Made by a program: the position numbers and the translations under genes | NCBI RefSeq assembly: GCF_008868155.1 | Contig: NZ_WBKR01000009.1 | Coordinates: 1 to 64,000 of the forward strand | Reading direction: 5' to 3' | Source of the DNA: Micromonospora sp. ALFpr18c | Lineage (GTDB): Bacteria; Actinomycetota; Actinomycetes; Mycobacteriales; Micromonosporaceae | Length of the DNA: 64,000 nt | Notes under the pieces: model-generated | Database searches by the model: none | What the model was told of the DNA's origin: nothing | The model's input: the letters and a program-made list of their open reading frames with translations, nothing else | Part shown: positions 40,219 through 50,121 of the stretch, piece by piece | How positions within the stretch are numbered: position 1 is the stretch's first letter | Layout of the letters: every line of letters begins with the position of its first letter

Positions 40219-41031
40219 TCAGCCGGCGGGCTGGTCGTACCGGGCGACGCCCCCGAAGGCGCCGAACCGCTCCGGGTGCTCGTCCACGTCGGACGGTGAG
40301 TCCGGACGCCAGAGCGGCATGTGCACGACACCCGGTTCGAGGACGGTCCAGTCGCCGAAGAAGCCGGTGACCTGGGCACGCGAGCGCAGGGCGATCTCGG
40401 TGTCGGTACGCGCGGAGAGCCGCTGGGCGTCCAGCATCTCCTGCGGCTGGTCCTCGAAGGTGGAGTGCGAGATGACCAGGAAACTCCCCGGCGCGGCGGC
40501 GGCCCGCAGGGTGGCCAGGATCGCATCGGGGTGGTCGGCGTCCGGCACGAAGTGCACCACCCCGGCCAGCAGGATGCCCATCGGCCGGCTGAAGTCGATC
40601 AGCCCGAGCTGGCGGGTCTCGGCGAGGATCCGCTCCGGCTCCCGCAGGTCGGCGTGGATCACACCGGTCAGGTCGTTGCCGGCGAGCAGTTCGCGGCTGT
40701 GCGCGACGGCCACCGGGTCGATGTCGACGTACACCACCCGGGCCTTGGGGTTCGCCGCCTGGGCCACCTCGTGCACGTTGCCCACGGTGGGAATTCCGGA
40801 GCCGATGTCGAGGAACTGGTCGATGCCGGCGTCGAGCAGCACCCGGACGGCCCGGCGCAGGAACTCGCGGCCGGAGCGCATGGTCGCGGCGAGGTTCGGG
40901 GTCATGCTGGCGATCTGCTCGGCCAACTGCCGGTCGATCTCGAAGTTGTGCGCCCCGCCCAGGAAATAGTCGTACACCCGGGCCGCGCTCGGCCTGGTCA
41001 GATCGATCTCGGTCGGCAGTCCGTCCGGCAT
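40219..41031 (-). CDS. SAM-dependent methyltransferase, DUF574 family
   Basis: 270 residues from ATG 41031 (GGGAG site). The N-terminal ARVYDYFLGGAHNFEIDRQLAE is the DUF574 signature; IDQFLDIGSGIPTVGNVHEVA is the SAM loop and VVYVDIDPVAVAHSRELL the second motif. These actinobacterial methyltransferases have no settled substrate. An ATG six codons upstream exists but has no ribosome site. It is directly upstream of the GGDEF/EAL gene, an operon link also worth noting functionally. Confidence 0.9.
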   Translation of the reverse strand: MPDGLPTEIDLTRPSAARVYDYFLGGAHNFEIDRQLAEQIASMTPNLAATMRSGREFLRRAVRVLLDAGIDQFLDIGSGIPTVGNVHEVAQAANPKARVVYVDIDPVAVAHSRELLAGNDLTGVIHADLREPERILAETRQLGLIDFSRPMGILLAGVVHFVPDADHPDAILATLRAAAAPGSFLVISHSTFEDQPQEMLDAQRLSARTDTEIALRSRAQVTGFFGDWTVLEPGVVHMPLWRPDSPSDVDEHPERFGAFGGVARYDQPAG

Positions 41032-41185
41032 CTGTGCTCCCCAGTTCATCGCCGCGGCACGGGCGGCACCGGCGTCGACGGGCGTGTGCGACCACCGGCG
41101 GACCCGCGGGTCGAGTGGTGTGGTGTGGACCACTCTAGGCCGCCGACTCCAGCGTTCGGGAGATCCCTTCGCGCTGTTTCCGCAC

Positions 41186-42391
<1,206 letters not shown>

Positions 42392-42498
42392 CGCGAGTCC
42401 TTCGGGGGTGCAGACGGCGGGGGTGGGGCACACCCACCGGGTCGCGGGGGGCTGCCGGCCGCCAGGATATCCGCGCCGGCAGCGGATAGGTTGACGGC

Positions 42499-43464
42499 AT
42501 GGCCCGGGCCCAGTTCAGCGCAGAGACCAGTGGCGGCGGCGCGTTCGTCCGCCAGCCCAACCGGTTCACCGGTCGGGTCACCGCCGATTCGACCTCCCCG
42601 CCCGGTGGCGGCCCGGACGAGCAGGACCGCTGGCCCCTGGAGGCCGGCCGGTACCGGCTGATCTGGTGCCGTGCCTGCCCGTGGGCGCACCGGGCGAGGA
42701 TCGTGCGCGGTCTGCTCGGGCTGGACGACGCGATCTCGCTGGGCACCGTCGACCCGATCCGCGACGAGCGGGGCTGGGCGTTCGCCCTCGACCCGGACGG
42801 CTTCGACCCGGTCCTCGGCGTCGGCTTCCTCTCCGAGGCGTACCTGGCCACCGACCCGGACTACACCGGCCGGGTGACCGTGCCGGCGCTGGTCGACACC
42901 CTGACCGGGCGGGTGGTCACCAACGACTACCCGCAGCTCACCCTCGACTTCTCCACCGAGTGGCGGCGGCTGCACGCGCCCGACGCACCGGACCTGTACC
43001 CGGTCGAGCTGCGCCCGGAGATGGACGCGCTGATGACCGACATCCACGCCGACGTCAACAACGGCGTCTACCGATGCGGGTTCGCCACCTCCCAGGAGGC
43101 GTACGACGAGGCGTTCCGGGCGCTCTTCGCCCGGCTCGACCTGCTCTCCGACCGGCTCGACGGGCAGCGCTACCTGATGGGCGACGCGATCACCGAGGCC
43201 GACGTGCGGCTGTTCACCACGCTGGTCCGCTTCGACGCCGCGTACCACGGGCACTTCAAGTGCAACCGCTCCAAGCTGACCGAGATGCCGGTGCTCTGGG
43301 CGTACGCCCGGGACCTGTTCCAGACGCCGGGTTTCGGGGAGACCGTGGACTTCGACCACATCAAGCGGCACTACTACGGCACCCACCACGAGATCAACCC
43401 GAGTGGGATCGTGCCGCTGGGGCCCGACGAGTCCGGCTGGACGACGCCGCACGGGCGTGGCTGA
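42499..43464 (+). CDS. Glutathione S-transferase-like protein, Xi class/ECM4 type
   Basis: A 321-residue protein. The N-terminal thioredoxin-fold part has the CRACPWAHRARIV active-site motif (C-P-W-A-H-R) of glutathionyl-hydroquinone reductases; the helical C-terminal domain contains NNGVYRCGFATSQEAYDEA and YLMGDAITEADVRLFTTLVRFDAAY. Actinomycetes use mycothiol instead of glutathione, so the thiol cofactor here is likely mycothiol or another thiol. It overlaps the following DUF998 gene by eight bases. Confidence 0.9.
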   Translation: MARAQFSAETSGGGAFVRQPNRFTGRVTADSTSPPGGGPDEQDRWPLEAGRYRLIWCRACPWAHRARIVRGLLGLDDAISLGTVDPIRDERGWAFALDPDGFDPVLGVGFLSEAYLATDPDYTGRVTVPALVDTLTGRVVTNDYPQLTLDFSTEWRRLHAPDAPDLYPVELRPEMDALMTDIHADVNNGVYRCGFATSQEAYDEAFRALFARLDLLSDRLDGQRYLMGDAITEADVRLFTTLVRFDAAYHGHFKCNRSKLTEMPVLWAYARDLFQTPGFGETVDFDHIKRHYYGTHHEINPSGIVPLGPDESGWTTPHGRG

Positions 43465-44128
43465 GCGGGCCCGGGCCGGCACCGCGAGCACGCCGGGCAT
43501 CCGGGCGGATGTCGGGCGCCGGGTCGCCGCGTCGGCCGCCGCCGCCGGATGCACGCTGGCCGGCGCGGCCGCGGTGACGGTCGCGCTGGTCGCCGGTCCC
43601 GGTCCAGGGCTCACGGGGTACGTCAGTGAGGCCGGTATCGCCGGCAGCGCGCACGCCGTGACGTACCGGATCGGGGTTCTCGCCCTGGCCGCCGCGTTGC
43701 TGTTGGTCGCCGCGGCGCTGCCTCCCGGTGTGCGGGCGGCGCCGGCTCTGCTCGCCAGCGGTGCCGTTCTCACGGCCGTGTCGGGGGCGGTGACCTGCTC
43801 GGCCGGTTGTCCGTTGCCGCCGTTCGAGCGGACCACGGTGGCCGACCTCGTGCACGGCGGCGCGAGCATCGCGGCGACCGCGGTGGTGGTCTTCGCCATG
43901 GTCGCGCTCACCGTGTCCGGGCCGGTCGGCCCGGTGGTACGGCGGGTGTCCGGCGGCACGGTCGCGCTGACGTTGCCGCTCTGCGCCACGGTCGGGCTGG
44001 CCATGCTCGTCGTCGGCCGGGGCGCCCTGGTGGGCATGGTGGAGCGGCTGGTCCTCGGGCTCGTGGTGCTCTGGGGCCTGACCACCGCCACCGCGTTGGC
44101 GCTGACCCGCCAGCGGGACGGTCTGTAA
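43457..44128 (+). CDS. DUF998 family membrane protein
   Basis: 223 residues from GTG 43457, with about six hydrophobic segments and the LTGYVSEAGIAGSAHAVTYR stretch after the first, a mark of DUF998. A CSAGCPLPPF loop lies between helices three and four. Function unknown. Its start lies inside the end of the GST-like gene, so translation is coupled. Confidence 0.8.
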   Translation: MAERARAGTASTPGIRADVGRRVAASAAAAGCTLAGAAAVTVALVAGPGPGLTGYVSEAGIAGSAHAVTYRIGVLALAAALLLVAAALPPGVRAAPALLASGAVLTAVSGAVTCSAGCPLPPFERTTVADLVHGGASIAATAVVVFAMVALTVSGPVGPVVRRVSGGTVALTLPLCATVGLAMLVVGRGALVGMVERLVLGLVVLWGLTTATALALTRQRDGL

Positions 44129-44397
44129 GGAGCCTCACGGCTGACACTCGTTGCGATGGAGGCGTGCCGGGGTAACGTCGGTCACCGATGACCAATGTCT
44201 GGGGCCTCACCGTTCGCCTGTATGTCGATCTCCGACTGCAGGCCAGCGGCATCTGTCGGGCGTAACGCTCCCACCCCGCCCGGATCAGACCATTGGATAC
44301 GTCCGGCTGCGCCATCGGGACCGCACCGAGCCGGAGCCAGCCGCCGCCGACATCCGGCCGGAACTGAACCCCGTCCCCGCCTGACCCGTTCTTACCG
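44129..44397. other. Intergenic space upstream of the OYE gene
   Basis: About 270 bases with short open frames in several phases but none with a start, ribosome site and consistent codon use. The stretch near 44290-44384 reads weakly like a coding 3' end and is followed by a terminator-like hairpin, so a degraded or very small gene cannot be excluded. Confidence 0.4.
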
Positions 44398-44427
44398 CGT
44401 CGGACCCCTCGTTCGGGGGGTCCGACG
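44398..44427 (+). terminator. Strong hairpin before the OYE gene
   Basis: Arms CGTCGGACCCC (44398-44408) and GGGGTCCGACG (44417-44427) pair perfectly across an eight-base loop, 21 bases before the OYE start. It could end transcription from the DUF998 operon or regulate the OYE mRNA leader. Confidence 0.55.
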
Positions 44428-44448
44428 CCGTATCGAGAGGATGACGAC

Positions 44449-45516
44449 ATGAGCTCCCTGTTCACACCACTCGCCCTGCGCGGGGTCACCCTGCCCAACC
44501 GGATCGCCATGGCGCCCATGTGCCAGTACTCGGCCGGCCCCGACGGCCTGCCCACCGACTGGCACCTGATCCACCTCGGCACCCGCGCCGTGGGCGGAGC
44601 CGGGCTGGTGCTGACCGAGGCCACCGCCGTACTCCCCGAGGGGCGGATCAGCCCCCAGGACACCGGGCTGTGGTCCGGCGCGCACGTGGACGCGTGGCGA
44701 CCCGTCACCGCCTTCGTCGCCGCACATGGCGCGGTGCCGGCCGTCCAGCTCGCGCACGCCGGGTTCAAGGCGTCCACCTACCGGCCGTGGGCGCCGGCCG
44801 ACGGTGGCGTACCGGACTCGGAGGGCGGCTGGACGCCGGTCGCGCCGAGCCCGGAGCCGTACAACGCCACCTACCGGGTGCCCACCGCCCTCGACGCGGC
44901 GGGCATCGCCGGCGTCGTGGACGCGTTCGCCGCCGCCGCGGAACGCGCTCTCGACGCCGGGTTCGCCGCCGTGGAAGTCCACGCCGCGCACGGCTACCTG
45001 CTCAACGAGTTCCTCTCGCCGCTGACCAACAAGCGCACCGACGAGTACGGCGGTGACCGCGCCGGTCGGATGAAACTCACCCTGGACGTGGCCCGCGCGG
45101 TGCGTGCCGTGGTCGGCGAGGACGTGCCGGTGCTCACCCGGATCTCCGCCACCGACTGGGTCGAGGGCGGCTGGACGATCGAGGACAGCGTCGTGCTCGC
45201 CAGTGAGCTGGCCGGTGTCGGCGTGGATCTCGTCGACACCTCCACCGGTGGCGTGAGCCCGCACCAGCGGATCGCCCTCAGCCCCGGCTACCAGGTGCCG
45301 CTGGCCGCCCAGATCCGCCGCGAGGCCGGTGTGCCGACCGGCGCGGTGGGCCTCATCGTGGAGCCGGAGCACGCCGAGCAGATCATCGCCAGTGGCGACG
45401 CCGACCTGGTGCTGCTCGGTCGGGAGCTGCTGCGTGACCCGTACTGGCCCCGCCGCGCCGCCGCGAAGCTCGGCGTCGCGTACAGCGGGCCCGCCCAGTA
45501 CGCCCGCGCCGCCTGA
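44449..45516 (+). CDS. NADH:flavin oxidoreductase, Old Yellow Enzyme (YqjM-like)
   Basis: A 355-residue FMN-dependent ene-reductase. MAPMCQYS carries the regulatory Cys of the YqjM class, VQLAHAGFKAS the His of the flavin site, and the block VEVHAAHGYLLNEFLSPLTN followed by RTDEYGG is nearly invariant in the class. The C-terminal Arg motif lies in VLLGRELLRDPYWP. It probably reduces activated alkenes using NAD(P)H. ATG 44449 has GAGAGG upstream. Confidence 0.95.
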   Translation: MSSLFTPLALRGVTLPNRIAMAPMCQYSAGPDGLPTDWHLIHLGTRAVGGAGLVLTEATAVLPEGRISPQDTGLWSGAHVDAWRPVTAFVAAHGAVPAVQLAHAGFKASTYRPWAPADGGVPDSEGGWTPVAPSPEPYNATYRVPTALDAAGIAGVVDAFAAAAERALDAGFAAVEVHAAHGYLLNEFLSPLTNKRTDEYGGDRAGRMKLTLDVARAVRAVVGEDVPVLTRISATDWVEGGWTIEDSVVLASELAGVGVDLVDTSTGGVSPHQRIALSPGYQVPLAAQIRREAGVPTGAVGLIVEPEHAEQIIASGDADLVLLGRELLRDPYWPRRAAAKLGVAYSGPAQYARAA

Positions 45517-45567
45517 ACCCCGCCGGTCGGGTGGCCGCCGCCGTGCTCGGCGGCCGCCCGACCGACG

Positions 45568-48500
45568 TCAGCCGGCGAGGTGCGACCAGTCGCCCTCCAG
45601 GTCGCGCCACGACCCCTGGGCCGCCACCGTGCCGCCGAGCAGCACCACCACGTGGTCGGCGCGGACCAGCGCGGCCCGCTTCGCGGTCGAGCCGACGACG
45701 GTCACCCCGTGCTCGCGCAGCGCCTCCCACAGCGCCAGCTCGGTGGTGACGTCCAGCGCCGACGACACGTCGTCCGCGACCAGCAGTTCGGTACGCGGCG
45801 CCAACGCCCGTGCCAACGCCAGCCGCTGAAGCTGACCGCCGGAGAGCCGGGTGCCCTTGTGCCCGATGAGCAGACCCAACCCGCCGCCCGCGGCGGCCAG
45901 GTCATGGTCGAGCTGGGCGGTGGAGATCGCCGCGGCGGCGTCCACCTGGTGGCCGAGCGTGACGTTGTCGGCCACCGTGCCGGAGAGCACCCGGGGCAAC
46001 TGACCGACGTAGCCGACCTGGTTGGGTCGCAGGAACAGCTCGGGCTCGGTGACCGGGTCACCGTTCCACGACAGCTCCCCGGTGTGGTGCACGATCCCGG
46101 CCAACGCCCGCAGCAGGGACGACTTTCCGGAGCCGACCGGCCCGACGACCAGCACCAACTGCCCGCGCGACACGGTCAGGTCGACGTCGCGCACGGCCAG
46201 CACGCCGTCGGAGTGCACCACCCCGAAGCCACGCAGCTCCAGCCGGCGCAGCGGGTGGCGGGGCGGCGACGTCGGCGCGGGTGCCGTCCCGGCGACCAGG
46301 TCCACGTCCGGCACGGCCGCCGAGTACGCGCTCACCCCGGTCATCGCCACCGTCCGCCGGGTCCACACGCGCGCCGAGGGCAGCTGGGAGATCAGCGACG
46401 CGGTGGTCCAGGCGATCCAGCGGGCCGCCGACAGGGTGGCGACAGCCACCAGGACCGCGCCGGCGGAGAGGTCACCGGCCAGATAGAGCGCCCACGCCGC
46501 GATCGGCAACAGGCCACTGGCCAGCGACGGGGTGGAGCGGGACCACACCTGCACGCTGATCTCCCGGCGCTGCCGGTCACTGCGCAGCGCGTCCAGGTTG
46601 GCCAGGTGACGCAGCACCGACCCGGTCGCCCCGGCCAGCTTCACCGACCGTGCCGCCGACAGTGTCGAGACCAGCGCCGTGGCGAAGGCGGCCCGGGCCG
46701 CGACGGTGGCCCGCGCCGAGCGCTCCAGCTTTGGCCCGAAGAGCGTCGCGGCCAGCCCGGAGACCACCATCGTGCCGGCGAAGAACAGCGCCGGTACGAA
46801 GCTGCCGGAGACCAGCGTCATGGCCACCACCAGGACCACGGCGACCATCTGGTCCAGCACGTTGTCGGCGAGCTGGACCACCCGCTCGGTGTCACCGCCC
46901 TGCGCCACCACCTCGGCCGGGGTGTGTCGGCTGACCCGACGCGGCCCGGTCTGCCCGTGCACCAGGCGCAGGCTGATCCGCAGCATCTGACCCACCCACC
47001 ACTGGGGGAACCAGATGTGGGTGTAGTACGGCACCGGCAGGGTGACCAGCAGCCCGGCGACGATCCCCAGCGCCGGCAGGTACGGCCCGCCGACGCCGTC
47101 GACCAGGTCGGCCCAGAGCCAGGGCAGCACCGGGCCGTCCAGCCCGAGCAGGGTGATCAGCAGGAACATCGCGACCGCCGCCAGCCCGTACCGGGGGTCG
47201 TTGCCGCACAGCCGCACGATCTCCCGCAGCGTCCGGGCCCTGGGGTCGGGCGGCAGCGGCGGCGGGTCGGCCCGCGCCGGCGCGACGGGACGGTCTCCCG
47301 CGCCGTCCGGCCGTTCGGCGGACTGGTCCGGCCATGGCCCCGTCGGCGCCGGGTCGGCCGGCAGCGGCAGGTCCGGCCAGGCCTCGCCGGGGGCGGGGAG
47401 CAGATCGGTGGCGGTGCGCCCCGCCGGCCCGGCACCGACGTACGCGGCGGCGTGGCTGGTCGCCAACAGCTCGGCGAAGCGGGTCGACGCCTCCAGCGGG
47501 CCGGCCTCCACCACCGCGCCGTCGGCCAACACCACCACCTCGTCGCAGCGGCGCACCGAGGAGAGCCGGTGTGCGATGACGACGCCGATCCGGTCGCGCA
47601 GCAGCCGCTCGGTGGCCCGCTGCACCCGCGCCTCGGTGACCGGGTCGAGCCGTGCCGTGGCCTCGTCGAGGATCACCACGTGCGGGTCGCGGACCAGGAT
47701 CCGGGCGAACGCCACGAGCTGCTCCTGCCCCGCCGAGAGGACGTGGCCGCCCTCGCCCAGCCGGGTCCCCAGGCCGTCGGGCAGCTCGGCGATCCAGCCG
47801 GTCAGGCCCAGCTCGTCGAGGGCACGAGCGGCGGCATCGAGCAGCGCCGGGTCGAAGAGCGCCACGTTCTCGGCCAGCGTTCCGGCGAGGATCTCGGTGC
47901 GTTGCGGCACCACGGCCACCCACCGGCGCAACTCCTCGACGTCGAGGTCGCACAGGTCGGTGTCGCCGAGGAAGACCGCCCCCGGTGGCACGTCCACGGC
48001 CCGGGTGAGCACCTTCGCCAGGGTCGACTTCCCGGAACCGGTCCGACCGATCAACGCGTACGAGCGACCACGGGTGAAGGTGAGGCTGACCCCGCGCAGC
48101 GCCGGCCCCCGAGCGCCCTCGGAGTCGCCGACCTGGTAACCGAAGGTCAGGTCACGAATGCGCAGGTCACCGTCGGTGGGACTGACCCCGCCCGCCGGCT
48201 CCTGCCGGGCATCCTGGAGCAGTTGCACCCGGGCCCAGGCACCCAGCGCGTACTGCAACTCCGGCACCATCCGGCTCAGGTGCTCGACCGTGGCGCCGAA
48301 GGCCAGGGCGAGCAGCCAGACGGCGGTCAGCCGGGCGGCGTCGATCTGGCCGGTGGCCAGTGCCCACGCTCCGCCGAGCACCACCGCGGCGATCCCGCCC
48401 CGGATCGTCGCCGCGGCTGTCGCGTTCACCCGGGCCGACATCACCCACACCCGCCGGCCGCGGGAGAGCACGGCCGCGGCCCGTCGGGCGTACAGCCGCA

Positions 48501-49119
48501 AGACGTACGGCCGGGCCAGGCTGGTCCGCACGTCGTCCTGCCCGTGGACGGCCTCCTCCATCACCGCGGCCAGGTCCGACCACGCCTCCTCCTCGGCCAT
48601 CCGGGCCGGGGCGATCCGCGCGGTCGGCCGGCGCAGGCCGACGGCGAGCGCCACGGTGAGCGCCAGCATGGCGAGCCCGGCCGGCCACCAGACCGCCAGC
48701 GTGACCACCATCGACAGCAGGCCCACGCAGAGCCCCTGGGCCAGCCGGGTGCCCTCGTTGCGCACCGACGAGGCCACCTGGTAGACGTCGCCGTCGATGC
48801 GGTCCAGCATCTCGCCGACCGGGGTGGTCTCCAGGGTGGGCAGGTCCTGCCCGAGAGCCACCTGGCACAGCCGCCGTCGGACGTCGGCGGACCAGTCCGC
48901 CGTCAGGCTGGCCATCAGCAGGCTGACCGCGAGGTCGCTGAGCACCACGGCGACCAGCGCCACCGCCAGCACCGTGAAGAAGCCGGTCGAGCGGTGCAGC
49001 AGCACCGGGCCGGCCAGCGCCGACGCGCCCGCCTGACCCGCGGCGCCGAGGACGATCAGGATGGCCACGACCGTCAGGCGGCGTGGCGAGGTGCCCCACA
49101 GATCACGGAGCAGGCGCAT
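45568..49119 (-). CDS. Fused heterodimer-like ABC exporter (two TMD-NBD halves in one chain)
   Basis: 1183 residues. First half: six-helix TMD (1-300) and NBD with Walker A GRTGSGKST (358-366), signature LSAGQ (461-465), Walker B VVILDEA and H-loop AHR (516-518). A Pro-rich linker (about 560-630) joins the second TMD and NBD with Walker A GPVGSGKSS, signature LSGGQ (1092-1096) and Walker B LLVADD, where the catalytic Glu is Asp (1117). At the second H-loop position there is no His (VVGSTAKRA). The pair is thus asymmetric, with one consensus and one degenerate ATP site, as in TM287/288-type exporters. ATG 49119 has a GGAGGA site. Substrate unknown. No adjacent regulator. Confidence 0.93.
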   Translation of the reverse strand: MRLLRDLWGTSPRRLTVVAILIVLGAAGQAGASALAGPVLLHRSTGFFTVLAVALVAVVLSDLAVSLLMASLTADWSADVRRRLCQVALGQDLPTLETTPVGEMLDRIDGDVYQVASSVRNEGTRLAQGLCVGLLSMVVTLAVWWPAGLAMLALTVALAVGLRRPTARIAPARMAEEEAWSDLAAVMEEAVHGQDDVRTSLARPYVLRLYARRAAAVLSRGRRVWVMSARVNATAAATIRGGIAAVVLGGAWALATGQIDAARLTAVWLLALAFGATVEHLSRMVPELQYALGAWARVQLLQDARQEPAGGVSPTDGDLRIRDLTFGYQVGDSEGARGPALRGVSLTFTRGRSYALIGRTGSGKSTLAKVLTRAVDVPPGAVFLGDTDLCDLDVEELRRWVAVVPQRTEILAGTLAENVALFDPALLDAAARALDELGLTGWIAELPDGLGTRLGEGGHVLSAGQEQLVAFARILVRDPHVVILDEATARLDPVTEARVQRATERLLRDRIGVVIAHRLSSVRRCDEVVVLADGAVVEAGPLEASTRFAELLATSHAAAYVGAGPAGRTATDLLPAPGEAWPDLPLPADPAPTGPWPDQSAERPDGAGDRPVAPARADPPPLPPDPRARTLREIVRLCGNDPRYGLAAVAMFLLITLLGLDGPVLPWLWADLVDGVGGPYLPALGIVAGLLVTLPVPYYTHIWFPQWWVGQMLRISLRLVHGQTGPRRVSRHTPAEVVAQGGDTERVVQLADNVLDQMVAVVLVVAMTLVSGSFVPALFFAGTMVVSGLAATLFGPKLERSARATVAARAAFATALVSTLSAARSVKLAGATGSVLRHLANLDALRSDRQRREISVQVWSRSTPSLASGLLPIAAWALYLAGDLSAGAVLVAVATLSAARWIAWTTASLISQLPSARVWTRRTVAMTGVSAYSAAVPDVDLVAGTAPAPTSPPRHPLRRLELRGFGVVHSDGVLAVRDVDLTVSRGQLVLVVGPVGSGKSSLLRALAGIVHHTGELSWNGDPVTEPELFLRPNQVGYVGQLPRVLSGTVADNVTLGHQVDAAAAISTAQLDHDLAAAGGGLGLLIGHKGTRLSGGQLQRLALARALAPRTELLVADDVSSALDVTTELALWEALREHGVTVVGSTAKRAALVRADHVVVLLGGTVAAQGSWRDLEGDWSHLAG

Positions 49120-49294
49120 CGGAGGTCCTCCGGACGTGGGTGGCGGAACACCCAGCGTGCCGGCAACACCCCCGTCGACTCAACCGATTTACCCGCCCTG
49201 AGCAGGGCTTCCGGTCAGGTCTGCGCAACCCTTCGCACGATGCCGAGCAAGCCCTGTTCGGACCGGCCACGAATCGTCTAGTCGTCCACGGTGG

Positions 49295-49465
49295 TCGCAA
49301 CTCGGCGCTGCCGTCGGCGAGGGTGCCCAGCCCGGCGGCCAGTTCGTCGACCTTGCCGCGCGCGGCGGCCACGTCGTCGGCCAGGTGCGGCGCCGCGTCC
49401 GCGATCTGCCGCGCCGTGGCGGCCATCGCGGTCATCCGCTTGCGCAGCGCGGTCAGGTCGGCCTG
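49295..49465 (-). pseudogene. Probable remnant of a coiled-coil protein gene
   Basis: The minus strand encodes QADLTALRKRMTAMAATARQ and then IADAAPHLADDVAAARG and an Ala/Leu heptad run ending LADGSAELR, a convincing amphipathic helix. Beyond it the frame continues into sequence with no protein character and overlaps the ABC gene. No ribosome site is seen. It looks like a fragment left by deletion; identity unknown. Confidence 0.35.
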
Positions 49466-49738
49466 GTCGAGGCAAACATGACCCAGCGTAGGTGCGAGGC
49501 GTGATCACCAAAAGATCGCCATATCGGGGCATCAACCAGCCCTGGACGCCCCGCCTTCATGGAATCCGAGTGGATCACCGCCCGCACGGCTCACATGGGC
49601 CGTGGCTGGTCGCGTGGGGTCGGCGGTTTGTCCGGCCGTGGGGGTTTGTTGCTGTGACCCGGCCGCGCCTGCCGTGCCGGATGGGGGCTCTGTCCGTCTC
49701 GGGGCCTTCTGCGCTGTGACCGGGTGCACCCCGGCGGC
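49466..49738. other. Non-coding stretch, left part of the 49.1-50.1 kb gap
   Basis: No gene supported. A short hairpin (ACGGC/GCCGT around 49597-49613) is the only structure noticed. Confidence 0.4.
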
Positions 49739-49941
49739 GGAATCATGCCGGGCCGGGGGTCGTTACACACCCTGACGATCGCAGGACCACCGCCGCCGGC
49801 TCGACCCCGACGCGGGGTTGGAATGCCCGGCCCGGTCCGGTCGTTGCAGACCCGGCCAGCGATCAGGCGCCGCCAAGATGCAGGCGCCGATGGATGGGCC
49901 GCCCCCGGGAATGACCCCGGCCCGCCGGTCGTTATACCCGG
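49739..49941. repeat. Three-copy degenerate repeat with GGAAT and GGTCGTT boxes
   Basis: Copies at 49739-49772, 49820-49855 and 49908-49941 each begin GGAAT, continue through a CCGGGCC-like box and reach GGTCGTT followed by a CACCC/ACCCGG end. The unit period is 81 and 88 bases. The copies lie in a gene-free gap upstream of a secreted muralytic-like protein gene. Both a direct-repeat regulator site and repeated RNA stems are possible. Confidence 0.55.
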
Positions 49942-50121
49942 TCCCGGCGCCCCGAGCCCCCGCTCGGTAGGCCGCCGACACCGGCGCCGCGAGCCCCCGG
50001 CTCGCAGGTCCGCAGACTTTCCCCCGTGTGTTTGTGCAGCGCCGGACGTGGTGCTCGCACCCTGCCCGCCGTTTTTCCCCTTGGCGGTGTGGGTGTTTCT
50101 ACCCCCGAAGGAGCTATCCCC
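49942..50121 (+). promoter_or_regulatory. Leader region of the secreted protein gene
   Basis: About 180 bases with hairpin CCGCC/GGCGG around a T-rich loop near 50070-50095 and the ribosome site GAAGGAG eight bases before the ATG. A long structured leader is plausible. It does not match a riboswitch I can recognise. Confidence 0.35.

Noticed and set aside
44151-44384. Short plus-strand frame ending just before the hairpin at 44398
   Set aside because: No start with ribosome site and no protein-like N-terminus; only the last third reads like coding sequence, so it is noted under the intergenic entry only.
49278-49535. Minus-strand frame in another phase over the coiled-coil remnant
   Set aside because: Arg/Gly low-complexity; the heptad-like phase is the one with protein character.
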